Positions 1-9,261 of a DNA stretch of 64,000 bases are shown here, piece after piece. Each line of letters starts with the position of its first letter. The stretch's first letter is position 1. The position numbers were made by a program, and so were the translations under genes. This stretch comes from VHCN01 sp964589935. GTDB taxonomy: Bacteria > Verrucomicrobiota > Verrucomicrobiia > Limisphaerales > VHCN01. Below the pieces are notes generated by a model. The model did no database searches and had not been told where the DNA came from. It saw only the letters and a program-made list of their open reading frames with translations. The DNA lies in the NCBI GenBank assembly GCA_964589935.1, contig CAZPVD010000010.1, forward strand, positions 75,554 through 139,553. The letters run 5' to 3'.

Positions 1-329
1 GTCCGCTGGTGCGCGCGCGCCAGACGGCGGAAATCGTCATGGACATTGTCAACGAGTCCGCGCCGCTCCAAGCCAAGGCGACGGACGCGTTGTTGAACGA
101 CATTCCTGTAGATGAGTTTGACCGCTGGCTTGCGGTGTTGCCGGAAGCCGGAGATGTGCTGCTCGTGGGGCACGAGCCTTCGCTGTCGCAGCGCGTGCGG
201 CGGATGCTGGGCGTGCAGCGTGCCGAGGCGTTGCCGCTGGCAAAGGGGGCGCTCGCGTGCCTTAAGACGATTGACCGGCGCGCGGCGGAGTTGAGATTTC
301 TGGTCACACCCAAGTCGCTTGGCGTTTGA
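1..329 (+). CDS. sixA: Phosphohistidine phosphatase SixA-like, C-terminal part
   Basis: This is the C-terminal part, about 108 residues, of a histidine-phosphatase protein of the SixA type, which removes phosphate from phosphohistidine in phosphorelay proteins. The 5' end, with the expected RHG catalytic motif, lies before the window. What remains starts with PLVRARQTAEI, the usual SixA segment after the first helix, and contains LLVGHEPSLS, which carries the second catalytic histidine. The reading frame enters at base 3 and ends with TGA at 327-329. The next gene starts 12 bases downstream on the same strand, so the two may be co-transcribed. Family assignment is good; the substrate is unknown. 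Confidence 0.8.
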   Translation, partial: PLVRARQTAEIVMDIVNESAPLQAKATDALLNDIPVDEFDRWLAVLPEAGDVLLVGHEPSLSQRVRRMLGVQRAEALPLAKGALACLKTIDRRAAELRFLVTPKSLGV

Positions 330-341
330 AATGGATTCACG

Positions 342-719
342 ATGAACGAAGACCTGCGCCAGACCGTTGCCGACATGGGCGTGGAAAAATTCCGCCGCCA
401 CATTTTCCTGTGCGCGGACCAGACGAAGCCGAAGTGCTGTGACAAGGACGCGGGCCTTGCGTCGTGGGATTATCTCAAGCGCCGGCTGAAGGAACTGAAC
501 CTCGTCGGCGCGGAAGCGCTCGTCTATCGCACGAAGGCAAACTGCCTCCAAATTTGCGCGCGCGGCCCCATCGCCGTCGTGTATCCAGAGGGGACGTGGT
601 ATCACTCATGCACGCCGGAAGTGCTGGAGCGCATCATTCAGGAACACCTGATCGGCGGCCGTCCGGTGAAGGATTTCGCGTTTGCGGCGAATCCGCTTCA
701 GGGCGACGCGGCGCAATGA
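342..719 (+). CDS. Thioredoxin-like [2Fe-2S] ferredoxin
   Basis: A 125-residue soluble protein of the thioredoxin-fold [2Fe-2S] ferredoxin family. The cluster ligands are recognisable: Cys24 in FLCAD, Cys32/Cys33 in KPKCCDK, and Cys68 and Cys72 in NCLQICARGP, followed by the typical VVYPEGTWYH strand. Proteins of this kind transfer electrons or act as small redox modules; the partner cannot be told from sequence. It starts 12 bases after the sixA-like gene, which suggests co-transcription, and it is separated from gltB by 175 bases that hold a promoter. No signal peptide is present, so it should be cytoplasmic. Confidence 0.85.
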   Translation: MNEDLRQTVADMGVEKFRRHIFLCADQTKPKCCDKDAGLASWDYLKRRLKELNLVGAEALVYRTKANCLQICARGPIAVVYPEGTWYHSCTPEVLERIIQEHLIGGRPVKDFAFAANPLQGDAAQ

Positions 720-813
720 CTCGCGCCAATCTGATCCACTCATTTATTTCATCCAAATACGGCAATAAACTTTTTGCACTCCGCGGGGTGCTTCGCTATG
801 GTGCGCAAGTTTG

Positions 814-843
814 TTGACATGAGGCGCGCCTGCCCGCGATATT
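814..843 (+). promoter_or_regulatory. Putative sigma-70-type promoter of gltBD
   Basis: A perfect TTGACA hexamer at 814-819 is followed, after 18 bases, by GATATT at 838-843 (four of six matches to TATAAT). It lies about 50 bases before the gltB start codon in the only sizeable gap upstream of the operon. Assignment is by pattern and position only. Confidence 0.5.
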
Positions 844-894
844 CTGGAAGTTTCGCGCAGGAAGCGCCGCGAGATGCAGTGAGATGGCAGAAAG

Positions 895-3800
895 ATGAAC
901 GAGACACATTCGAGCACACAGGCGCGGTGGCAGGGGTTGCCGCCCAAGCAGGGCCTTTACGATCCGCGTTTTGAGCACGACTCGTGCGGCGTCGGCTTCG
1001 TCGTCAACATCAAGGGCAAGAAATCGCACGAAATCCTGCGGCAGGGCATCCAGGTGCTGCTGAACCTTGACCATCGCGGCGCGTGCGGCTGCGAGCCGAA
1101 CACGGGCGACGGCGCGGGCGTGCTCTTCCAGATTCCGCACAAGTTTTTCCAGAAGGTGGCGAAGGAAAACGGCTTCGATCTGCCCGCGCCGGGCCGTTAC
1201 GGCGTGGCGATGATTTACATGTCGAAGAATGCCGACCATCGGCATCATTGCGAGCGCATCTTCGAGCGGGTGGTTCGCGAGGAAGGCCAGACCGTGCTCG
1301 GCTGGCGCACGGTGCCGACGGTCAACTCCTCGCTTGGCGCGACCGCCGTTGCCACGGAGCCGTGCGTGAGGCAGTGCTTCATCGGCCGGAACGTCCGCCG
1401 CACGAAGGACGAGCTTTCGTTCGAGCGCAAACTCTTCGTCATCCGCAAACGCGCGCTGACCGAGATTCGCAACTCCGGCGAGCGAGGCACGCAGACGTGG
1501 TATGTGCCGAGCATCTCGTGCCGCACGATTGTCTATAAGGGCATGCTCATGCCGGCGCAGGTGGACCAGTATTACCCGGAGCTGCGCGACCCGGACATGG
1601 AGACGGCGCTGGCGCTGGTGCACTCGCGCTTTTCCACGAACACCTTCCCGAGCTGGGAGCGCTCGCATCCGTATCGCTACATCGCGCACAACGGCGAAAT
1701 CAACACGCTGCGCGGCAACATCAACTGGATGCACGCGCGTCAGGCGATGTTCGAGAGCGACCTGTTCGGCAAGGACATCAGGAAAATCTTCCCGATCATC
1801 AACCCGAACGGCTCCGACTCCTCGATGTTCGACAACTGTCTCGAACTGCTCGTGCTCGCCGGCCGGCCGTTGCCGCACGCAATGATGATGATGATCCCCG
1901 AGCCGTGGACAAATCACGAGTCCATGAGCGACGAGCGCAAGGCCTTCTACGAATATCACTCGTGCCTGATGGAGCCGTGGGACGGCCCGGCCTCGATTGC
2001 CTTCACCGATGGCGTGCAGATCGGCGCGTGCCTCGATCGCAACGGCCTGCGGCCTTCGCGTTACTACGTGACGAAGGACGACCTCGTCGTGATGGCGTCG
2101 GAAGTCGGCGTGCTTGACATCGCGCCGGAGCGCGTGCTGCAGAAAGGCCGTTTGCAGCCGGGCCGCATGTTCCTGATTGACACCGCGCAGGGCCGCATCG
2201 TCGCCGACGAGGAAATCAAGGAGTCCATCACCAAGGCGCAGCCGTATCGCCAGTGGATCAACGATCACATGGTCGAGCTGGACAAGCTCCCGGATCCGTC
2301 GCACGTGCCCGAGCCGGATCACAACACCGTGCTGCACCGGCAGATGGCGTTCGGCTACACGTTCGAGGATTTGCGGATGCTCATGGTGCCGATGGCGCGC
2401 GACGGCGTCGAGGCGGTCGGCTCGATGGGCACGGACACGCCGCTGGCGGTGCTCTCGAACAAGCCGCAGCTTCTCTACACGTATTTCAAGCAGCTCTTCG
2501 CGCAGGTCACGAACCCGCCGATTGACTGCATCCGCGAGGAAATCGTCACCTCGACCGAGACGACCATCGGCTCCGAACGCAACCTGCTCAAGCCCGATCC
2601 GGAAAGCTGCCGCCTCATCGAGCTCAAGCAGCCCATCCTCAGCAACGAGGAATTCGCCAAGCTCAAGCACCTCAACCATCCGCATTTCAAGTCGGCGACG
2701 CTGCCGATTCTCTTCAAGGCGAGCGAAGGCGCGGCCGGGTTGGAGAAAGCGGTGGACGATCTTTGTGAAGCCGCGAGCAAGGCGATCAAGGACGGCGTGA
2801 ACATTCTCATCCTGTCCGACCGCGGCGTGAACAAAGAGAACGCGCCCATCCCGGCGCTGCTCGCCGTTTCCGGCGTGCATCATCATCTCATCCGCGAAGG
2901 CACGCGCACACGTGTCGGCCTCGTGCTCGAATCCGGCGAGCCGCGCGAGGTGCATCACTTCTCGCTCCTCATCGGCTACGGCTGCGGCGCGATCAACCCG
3001 TATCTCGCCTATGAGACGCTCGACGACCTCATCCGCCAGGGCCTGCTCACCGGCATGACGCACAAGATGGCGGTGAAGAACTTCACCAAGGCCGCGGTGA
3101 AGGGCGTTGTGAAGGTCATTTCAAAAATGGGCATCAGCACCATCCAGAGTTATCGCGGCGCGCAGATTTTCGAGGCCATCGGTTTGAACGACGCGGTGAT
3201 TGACAAGTATTTCACTTGGACACCCTCGCGCGTCGGTGGCATCGGCATCGAGGAAATCGGGAAGGAAGTTCTCACCCGGCACGAGCACGCGTTCCCCGAC
3301 CGGCCCGTCAACGGCCACGCGCTCGATGTCGGCGGCCAGTATCAGTGGCGCGCGGACGGCGAGCTGCATTTGTTCAACCCGCAGACCGTTCACAAGCTCC
3401 AGAAGGCCGTGCGCGACGGCGACTACAAGACCTTCAAGGAATACTCGGCGCAGGTGAACATGCAGATGCGCGACCTCTACACGCTGCGCGGGCTGCTGGA
3501 GTTCAAGCCCACCAAGCCCATTCCCATCGAGGAAGTCGAGTCTGTCGAGAGCATCATGAAGCGCTTCAAATCCGGCGCGATGAGCTACGGCTCCATCAGC
3601 GGCGAGGCGCACGAGACGCTTGCCATCGCGATGAACCGCATCGGCGGCAAGAGCAACACCGGCGAAGGTGGCGAAGACCCCGCGCGCTACGCGTGGTCAA
3701 ATGAACTTGGCGACTCGAAGAATTCCGCGATCAAGCAGGTTGCCAGCGGGCGTTTCGGTGTGACGAGCCTTTACCTTTCGCACGCGAAGGAGCTACAGAT

Positions 3801-5523
3801 CAAGATGGCCCAGGGCGCCAAGCCCGGCGAAGGCGGGCAGCTTCCCGGTGGGAAAGTTTATCCGTGGATTGCAAAGGTGCGTCACTCAACGCCCGGCGTT
3901 GGTTTGATTTCGCCGCCGCCGCACCACGACATTTATTCCATTGAGGACCTTGCGGAACTCATCCACGACCTCAAGAACGCCAACCGCCGCGCGCGCATCA
4001 GCGTGAAGCTCGTCGCCGAGGTCGGCGTCGGCACCGTCGCGGCCGGCGTGGCCAAGGCGCACGCGGACGTGGTGCTCATCTCCGGCTTCGACGGCGGCAC
4101 GGGCGCGTCGCCGCAGACTTCGATCAAGCACGCGGGCATCCCGTGGGAACTTGGCCTCGCCGAGACGCACCAGACGCTCGTGCTCAACAATCTTCGCTCG
4201 CGCATCGCCGTCGAAACCGACGGCCAGCTCAAGACCGGCCGCGATGTCATCATCGCCGCGCTGCTCGGCGCGGAGGAATTCGGCTTCGCCACTGGCCCGC
4301 TCGTCGCGATGGGCTGCATCATGATGCGCGTCTGCCATCTGAACACCTGCCCCGTTGGTGTCGCGACGCAGGACCCGCGGCTGCGCGGGTTGTTCCCTGG
4401 AAAGCCGGAACACGTCGTGAACTTCATGACCTTCATCGCGCAGGAAGTTCGCGAGCTGATGGCACAGCTTGGCTTCCGCACCGTCAACGAGATGATTGGT
4501 CGTGTGGACATGCTCGAGCCGCGCAAGGCGGTGGACCACTGGAAGGCGCGCGGGCTGGACTTCAGCAGCATCCTTCACACGCCCGAGGTGCATCAGAGCG
4601 TGGGCCGTTACTGCCAGATTCCGCAGGATCACGGGCTGGAAAAGTCGCTCGACATGACCATCCTTCTCGACCTCTGCAAGCCCGCCATCGAGCGGAAGGA
4701 AAAGGTCGTCGTGCAGTTGCCCATACACAACACGCATCGAGTGGTGGGCACCATTCTTGGGAATGAAATCACCCGGCGTCACGGCGCGGCGGGACTTCCC
4801 GACGACACGATCCAGTTGCACTTCAAAGGCTCGGCGGGCCAGAGCCTCGGCGCGTTCATGCCGCGCGGGATCACCATCCGGCTCGAAGGCGACGCAAACG
4901 ATTACTGCGGCAAGGGCCTTTCCGGTGGCAAGCTCATCATTCATCCGCCCACCGGCTCGACCTTCCGCGCGGAGGAGAACATCATCGTCGGCAACGTGGC
5001 GCTCTACGGCGCGACGGGCGGCGAGGCTTACATCCGCGGCATGGCGGGCGAGCGCTTCGGCGTGCGCAACTCCGGCGTGCGCGCGGTCGTCGAGGCGGTG
5101 GGCGACCACGGCTGCGAATACATGACCGGCGGCGTGGTGGTTGTTCTGGGCAAGACGGGCCGCAATTTCGCCGCGGGCATGTCCGGCGGCGTGGCCTATG
5201 TGCTCGACGAGGAAGGCGACCTTGCGCGCCGTTGCAACATGCAACTTGTCGGCTTGGAGCGGATCGAGGATCGCGACGAGATTGCTGAGGTTCGCTCGAT
5301 GATCGAGCGGCATGTCATCTTCACCGGCAGCGAGCGCGGACGCAACGTGCTGGCGACGTGGGATGCGATCGTGCCGAAGTTCGTGAAAGTGATGCCCAAG
5401 GACTACAAGCGCGTGTTGCAGGCGATCAAGAAGGCGCAGGAAGCCGGCCTCACCGGCGACGATGCGCTCAACGCCGCCTTCGAGGAGAATTCAAAGGACG
5501 CCGCGCGCGTGGGTGGCGGTTGA
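895..5523 (+). CDS. gltB: Glutamate synthase (NADPH) large subunit
   Basis: A 1542-residue large subunit of glutamate synthase, which makes two glutamates from glutamine and 2-oxoglutarate using electrons from the small subunit. The length fits the family. A short propeptide of about 30 residues precedes Cys31 in HDSCGVGF, the N-terminal nucleophile of the class II amidotransferase domain (about 31-430). The FMN-binding synthase domain occupies roughly 860-1200, with the 3Fe-4S ligands Cys1141, Cys1147 and Cys1152 in CIMMRVCHLNTC. The C-terminal GXGXG beta-helix domain fills about 1290-1500. The ATG at 895 is preceded by a weak AGAAAG. gltD follows after 75 bases, so the two form the usual gltBD operon for ammonia assimilation. 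Confidence 0.97.
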   Translation: MNETHSSTQARWQGLPPKQGLYDPRFEHDSCGVGFVVNIKGKKSHEILRQGIQVLLNLDHRGACGCEPNTGDGAGVLFQIPHKFFQKVAKENGFDLPAPGRYGVAMIYMSKNADHRHHCERIFERVVREEGQTVLGWRTVPTVNSSLGATAVATEPCVRQCFIGRNVRRTKDELSFERKLFVIRKRALTEIRNSGERGTQTWYVPSISCRTIVYKGMLMPAQVDQYYPELRDPDMETALALVHSRFSTNTFPSWERSHPYRYIAHNGEINTLRGNINWMHARQAMFESDLFGKDIRKIFPIINPNGSDSSMFDNCLELLVLAGRPLPHAMMMMIPEPWTNHESMSDERKAFYEYHSCLMEPWDGPASIAFTDGVQIGACLDRNGLRPSRYYVTKDDLVVMASEVGVLDIAPERVLQKGRLQPGRMFLIDTAQGRIVADEEIKESITKAQPYRQWINDHMVELDKLPDPSHVPEPDHNTVLHRQMAFGYTFEDLRMLMVPMARDGVEAVGSMGTDTPLAVLSNKPQLLYTYFKQLFAQVTNPPIDCIREEIVTSTETTIGSERNLLKPDPESCRLIELKQPILSNEEFAKLKHLNHPHFKSATLPILFKASEGAAGLEKAVDDLCEAASKAIKDGVNILILSDRGVNKENAPIPALLAVSGVHHHLIREGTRTRVGLVLESGEPREVHHFSLLIGYGCGAINPYLAYETLDDLIRQGLLTGMTHKMAVKNFTKAAVKGVVKVISKMGISTIQSYRGAQIFEAIGLNDAVIDKYFTWTPSRVGGIGIEEIGKEVLTRHEHAFPDRPVNGHALDVGGQYQWRADGELHLFNPQTVHKLQKAVRDGDYKTFKEYSAQVNMQMRDLYTLRGLLEFKPTKPIPIEEVESVESIMKRFKSGAMSYGSISGEAHETLAIAMNRIGGKSNTGEGGEDPARYAWSNELGDSKNSAIKQVASGRFGVTSLYLSHAKELQIKMAQGAKPGEGGQLPGGKVYPWIAKVRHSTPGVGLISPPPHHDIYSIEDLAELIHDLKNANRRARISVKLVAEVGVGTVAAGVAKAHADVVLISGFDGGTGASPQTSIKHAGIPWELGLAETHQTLVLNNLRSRIAVETDGQLKTGRDVIIAALLGAEEFGFATGPLVAMGCIMMRVCHLNTCPVGVATQDPRLRGLFPGKPEHVVNFMTFIAQEVRELMAQLGFRTVNEMIGRVDMLEPRKAVDHWKARGLDFSSILHTPEVHQSVGRYCQIPQDHGLEKSLDMTILLDLCKPAIERKEKVVVQLPIHNTHRVVGTILGNEITRRHGAAGLPDDTIQLHFKGSAGQSLGAFMPRGITIRLEGDANDYCGKGLSGGKLIIHPPTGSTFRAEENIIVGNVALYGATGGEAYIRGMAGERFGVRNSGVRAVVEAVGDHGCEYMTGGVVVVLGKTGRNFAAGMSGGVAYVLDEEGDLARRCNMQLVGLERIEDRDEIAEVRSMIERHVIFTGSERGRNVLATWDAIVPKFVKVMPKDYKRVLQAIKKAQEAGLTGDDALNAAFEENSKDAARVGGG

Positions 5524-5598
5524 TCCGCTCCCGGCACTCGCAAGACACGGCTAAACTCCGCGCAAAAAAAAACAAAAGCGATTTTCCACATCTGACTC

Positions 5599-7083
5599 AT
5601 GGGCAAACCCACAGGATTTCTCGAATTCACCCGCCAGCTTCCCGCCGACCGCGAGCCGATCGCTCGCACCGCAGACTGGCGCGAGTTCCACGAGCACATG
5701 GCGGAGCCGAAGCTCCGCGAGCAGGGCGCGCGCTGCATGGATTGCGGCGTCCCGTTCTGCCACACCGGCCAGCTCATCGGCGGCATGGCCAGCGGCTGTC
5801 CGATCAACAATCTCATCCCGGAGTGGAACGACCTCATCTACCGCGGCCTGTGGGAGGAGGCGCTCGAACGGCTTCACAAGACGAATAATTTCCCCGAATT
5901 CACCGGCCGCGTCTGCCCCGCACCGTGCGAAGGCTCGTGTGTCCTCGGCATCAGCGCGCCGCCCGTCACGATCAAGAACATCGAGTGCAGCATCATTGAC
6001 AGGGGCTGGGAGGAAGGCTGGGTCAAACCCGAGCCGCCTGAAAAGCGAACCGGCAAAAAGGTCGCCGTTGTCGGCTCCGGTCCCGCGGGGCTTTGCGCCG
6101 CCGCCCAGCTCAATCGCGTCGGCCACCGCGTCATTGTTTTCGAGCGCGCCGACCGCCCCGGCGGCCTGCTCATGTATGGCATCCCGAACATGAAGCTCGA
6201 CAAGAACGAGGTCGTGCTGCGCCGCATCAAGCTGATGGAAGAGGAAGGCATCCGTTTCGCGTGCAACGTCGAGGTCGGTAGGGATCTTCCGGCCAAGCAA
6301 CTCATGGACGACTTTGATGCCGTCGTGCTTTGCACCGGCGCGACCAAGCCGCGCGACCTGCCGATTGAGGGACGCCAGCTCAAGGGCGTCCACTTCGCGA
6401 TGGAATTCCTGCACAACAACACCAAGGCGTTGCTGGACCAGAAGAAGAACGGCAATTTCATCTCCGCCGAAGGCACGGACGTCATCGTCATCGGCGGCGG
6501 CGACACTGGCACGGACTGCGTCGGCACCGCGATGCGGCATCACTGCAAGAGCCTCGTGCAGGTGGAGATTCTTCCGAAGCCGCCATTGCAACGCGCGAAG
6601 GACAACCCGTGGCCCGAATGGCCGAAGGTTTACAAGCTCGACTACGGCCAGGAGGAAGCCGCCGCGAAGTTCGGCGCCGACCCGCGCATCTACCTCACCA
6701 CCGCCACAAAGTTCGAGGGCGACGAGCACGGCCACGTCAAGGCCGTGCATCTTGTGAACGTCGAGTGGACGCGCAACGAGAAGGGCCAGTTCATTCCTAA
6801 AAATGTTCCCGGCACGGAAAAAGTTCTGCCTGCGCAGATGGTGCTGCTCGCGATGGGCTTCCTCGGGCCGGAGCAGCCGCTGCTCGATGCGCTCGGCGTT
6901 GAACGCGACCCGCGCACGAACATCAAGGCCGATCACGGCAGGTTCCAGACAAGCATCCCGAAGGTCTTCGCCGCCGGCGACTGCCGCCGCGGCCAGAGCC
7001 TCGTGGTGTGGGCTTTCAACGAGGGCCGCGGTGCCGCGCGCGAGTGCGACCGCTTCCTCATGGGCGCGACGGACCTGCCGTGA
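5599..7083 (+). CDS. gltD: Glutamate synthase small subunit
   Basis: The 494-residue small subunit of glutamate synthase. It oxidises NAD(P)H on FAD and passes electrons through iron-sulfur clusters to GltB. The N-terminal cysteine-rich domain shows CMDCGVPFC (Cys46, Cys49, Cys54), a further Cys in SGCPINN, and CPAPCEGSC, the 4Fe-4S ligands of the family. An FAD-binding GSGPAGL lies near residue 160 and an NAD(P)H-binding GGGDTGTD near 300; the FAD-domain motif AAGDCRRGQSLVVWA is near the C-terminus. It follows gltB on the same strand and its TGA overlaps the GTG of the next gene by four bases. Confidence 0.96.
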   Translation: MGKPTGFLEFTRQLPADREPIARTADWREFHEHMAEPKLREQGARCMDCGVPFCHTGQLIGGMASGCPINNLIPEWNDLIYRGLWEEALERLHKTNNFPEFTGRVCPAPCEGSCVLGISAPPVTIKNIECSIIDRGWEEGWVKPEPPEKRTGKKVAVVGSGPAGLCAAAQLNRVGHRVIVFERADRPGGLLMYGIPNMKLDKNEVVLRRIKLMEEEGIRFACNVEVGRDLPAKQLMDDFDAVVLCTGATKPRDLPIEGRQLKGVHFAMEFLHNNTKALLDQKKNGNFISAEGTDVIVIGGGDTGTDCVGTAMRHHCKSLVQVEILPKPPLQRAKDNPWPEWPKVYKLDYGQEEAAAKFGADPRIYLTTATKFEGDEHGHVKAVHLVNVEWTRNEKGQFIPKNVPGTEKVLPAQMVLLAMGFLGPEQPLLDALGVERDPRTNIKADHGRFQTSIPKVFAAGDCRRGQSLVVWAFNEGRGAARECDRFLMGATDLP

Positions 7084-7784
7084 GCCGCGCCTGCCGCCTC
7101 GACCAGATTCTTTCCCGTTTCGGATACTGCTCGCGCCGCGAATCGCGTGAATGGCTGCGTGCTGGCCGCGTAAGCGTCAGCGGCAAAGTCGTTTCATCAC
7201 CTTCAGATAAATTTGATCCCCGCAGCGTGTTCGTGGACGGCGAACTCATCGAGTGTCCCGACGGCGTGCTAGCGCTTCTGCACAAGCCCGCCGGTTACGT
7301 CTGCTCGCACGATGCGCGCGAGGGGCCGACGATTTACGAACTTCTGCCACAGCGCTGGTCACGCCGCAACCCGCCCGTCACGAGCGTCGGCCGGCTCGAC
7401 AAAGATGCGACCGGCGCGTTGCTCGTCACTGATCTCGGCGAACTCGTGCAGCATTTCACCTCGCCGCGCCACAAGGTGCCGAAAATTTACGAAATGACGG
7501 TGGACCTAAACCTCGACGCATCGCTAGTGGAAAAATTCGTGTCTGGAACGCTGTTGCTCGATGGCGAGGAAAAACCCTGTCTCCCTGCGAAACTGGAAAT
7601 CCTCGGTGCGCGCGAGGCTCGGCTCGAAATCATCGAGGGCCGCTACCATCAGGTGAAACGGATGTTCGCCGCGCATGGCTGCACCGTGACACGGCTGCAT
7701 CGGAGCCGCTTCGGGGAATTTGATTTGGGCGGACTGGCCGAAGGACAGTGGAAACTGTTGCCACTGAATTTGGCGCCGGCATGA
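7080..7784 (+). CDS. Pseudouridine synthase, RsuA/RluB family
   Basis: A 234-residue RNA pseudouridine synthase that converts a uridine of rRNA to pseudouridine. An S4 RNA-binding domain (about 5-50, RLDQILSRFGYCSRRE) precedes the catalytic domain. The catalytic aspartate is in VGRLDKDATGALLVT and the conserved EGRYHQVKRM segment is near residue 190. Size and the S4 domain point to RsuA (16S rRNA) or RluB/RluE (23S rRNA); the target cannot be decided here. I chose the GTG at 7080 because it overlaps the gltD stop by four bases and puts the S4 domain at the N-terminus. The frame stays open upstream only inside gltD. Confidence 0.88.
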   Translation: MSRACRLDQILSRFGYCSRRESREWLRAGRVSVSGKVVSSPSDKFDPRSVFVDGELIECPDGVLALLHKPAGYVCSHDAREGPTIYELLPQRWSRRNPPVTSVGRLDKDATGALLVTDLGELVQHFTSPRHKVPKIYEMTVDLNLDASLVEKFVSGTLLLDGEEKPCLPAKLEILGAREARLEIIEGRYHQVKRMFAAHGCTVTRLHRSRFGEFDLGGLAEGQWKLLPLNLAPA

Positions 7785-7833
7785 AGGTTCGCGCTTCGGA
7801 TTCCTCTCGCCTTGATTGCCCCTCACCTCTCCG

Positions 7834-8397
7834 CTACACCGTCATGATTTCCTTCTCCTTGTGCGCGAGGTGCTCGTCAATCTTCTTGATGTATTGGTCG
7901 GTGAGCTTCTGCACTTCTTCCTCGCCGCCCTTGATTTCGTCCTCTGAGACGTGGCCGTCGTTCTTCACCTTCTTCAATGCTTCGAGGGCCTGACGGCGTT
8001 CGTTGCGGATGGCGACACGGTTTTCCTCGGCCATCTTCCGTCCTATTTTGACGAGTTCCTGCCGGCGCTCGGTGCTGAGTTCGGGCAGGAAAAGGCGGAT
8101 GTGACGTCCCTGCACGGCGGGGTTGAGGCCGATGTTCGCGGCCTGAATGGCCTTCTCGATGGCCTTGGTGTTGCTTGCGTCGAAGGGCTGCACCAGCAGC
8201 GCGCGCGGCTCGGGCGTGCTGATGGAGGCCAGTTCGCGCAGGCGCATCGTCGCGCCGTAGGCCTCGACCATGATGTTCTCGATGAGCGCAGGCGAGGCCT
8301 TGCTGGTGCGCAGCGCGGCGAACTCGCTCACCACGTGCTGCTCGGTCTTGAGCATCTTGTCTTCCGTTTCGAGGAGAATGTCGTCAACAGTCATCAT
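7834..8397 (-). CDS. frr: Ribosome recycling factor
   Basis: Ribosome recycling factor, 187 residues (family about 185), which with EF-G splits the post-termination ribosome. It shows the family segments EAYGATMRLRELASI, PFDASNTKAIEKAI, VQGRHIRLFLPELSTERR and the charged three-helix C-terminus. Two ATG codons lie side by side (8395-8397 and 8392-8394); either gives a normal N-terminus, MTVDDIL or MMTVDDIL. The open frame runs further upstream but only into pyrH. The gene follows pyrH after 17 bases on the same strand, the usual pyrH-frr pair. Confidence 0.95.
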   Translation of the reverse strand: MMTVDDILLETEDKMLKTEQHVVSEFAALRTSKASPALIENIMVEAYGATMRLRELASISTPEPRALLVQPFDASNTKAIEKAIQAANIGLNPAVQGRHIRLFLPELSTERRQELVKIGRKMAEENRVAIRNERRQALEALKKVKNDGHVSEDEIKGGEEEVQKLTDQYIKKIDEHLAHKEKEIMTV

Positions 8398-8414
8398 AAG
8401 CGTCGGGGGTGAAC

Positions 8415-9137
8415 TTAGTGAACCAGCGTGCCGACCTTCTCGCCGAGGATCACTCGCTGGATGTTGTGCGGCTTGAACAGGTCGAAGACGATGATCGGCA
8501 TCTTGTTGTCCATGCACAGCGAAAAGGCCGTCGAGTCCATCACTTTGAGCTGCCGTTGGAGCGCGTCAAGGTAGCTGATCTCGGTGAACTTCTTCGCCTT
8601 CGGATTTTTCTTCGGGTCGCAGTCGTAGATGCCGTCCACCTTTGTCGCCTTCAAAATCACCTCCGCGCCGATCTCGTTGGCGCGCAGCGCGGCCGCGGTG
8701 TCCGTGCTGAAGAACGGGTTGCCCGTGCCGCCGGCGAAGATGACGACGCGGCCCTTTTCGAGATGCCGCACCGCACGGCGTCGGATGAAGGTTTCCGCGA
8801 CAGCGGCCATCGCAATGGCGCTCTGCACGCGAGTGGCGACGCCTGCCTTTTCGAGCGCGTCCTGAAGCGCGAGCGCGTTGATGACGGTGGCGAGCATTCC
8901 CATGTAATCGCCTGTCGCGCGGTCAATGCCGCGCTCGCTTCCCTGCACGCCGCGATAGATGTTGCCGCCGCCGACAACGATGACGAGCTGCACGCCGAGC
9001 GCGCGGATCTCGGCGATCTGCCGCGCCATGTCCTGCACGACCTCGGGGCAGATGCCGGCGCCGACCTCGCCGCCGAGCGCCTCGCCGCTGAGCTTGAGCA
9101 GCACGCGCCGGTATCTGGGTTTTGTGCTCCGTGTCAT
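8415..9137 (-). CDS. pyrH: Uridylate kinase (UMP kinase)
   Basis: UMP kinase of the amino-acid-kinase fold, 240 residues, which phosphorylates UMP to UDP in pyrimidine synthesis. Recognisable segments are VLLKLSGEALGG at the N-terminus, VVGGGNIYRG near residue 55, DYMGMLATVINALAL near 78, and FAGGTGNPFFSTDTAAALRA near 137. The enzyme works as a hexamer regulated by UTP and GTP in other bacteria. The order here is pyrH-frr. A clear intrinsic terminator after tsf separates them from rpsB-tsf, so pyrH-frr are probably transcribed at least partly on their own. Confidence 0.96.
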   Translation of the reverse strand: MTRSTKPRYRRVLLKLSGEALGGEVGAGICPEVVQDMARQIAEIRALGVQLVIVVGGGNIYRGVQGSERGIDRATGDYMGMLATVINALALQDALEKAGVATRVQSAIAMAAVAETFIRRRAVRHLEKGRVVIFAGGTGNPFFSTDTAAALRANEIGAEVILKATKVDGIYDCDPKKNPKAKKFTEISYLDALQRQLKVMDSTAFSLCMDNKMPIIVFDLFKPHNIQRVILGEKVGTLVH

Positions 9138-9204
9138 GCGCGGGCCGGAGTTTGTGCCATGCCATTGCGGTCGTCAAACCAAAGAGCAACGCCCGCTGGA
9201 AAAC

Positions 9205-9232
9205 AAAAAAGGCCGGGTTTGTCCGGCCCTTT
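9205..9232 (-). terminator. Intrinsic terminator after tsf
   Basis: A perfect six-pair GC stem, GGCCGG (9211-9216) with CCGGCC (9223-9228), closes a six-base loop. On the minus strand it is followed by a T-rich tract (the complement of the A-run at 9201-9210). It stands between the end of tsf at 9262 and the start of pyrH at 9137. Confidence 0.8.
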
Positions 9233-9261
9233 GGGGATGAACCGCTGAAGTTTTCGCCGCG

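Noticed and set aside
796..3063. 755-residue open frame on the minus strand
   Set aside because: Antisense to gltB; it is rich in Arg, His and Ala as expected for a shadow frame in GC-rich DNA and shows no family motif.
3886..5313. 475-residue open frame on the minus strand
   Set aside because: Antisense to the 3' half of gltB, with shadow-like composition.
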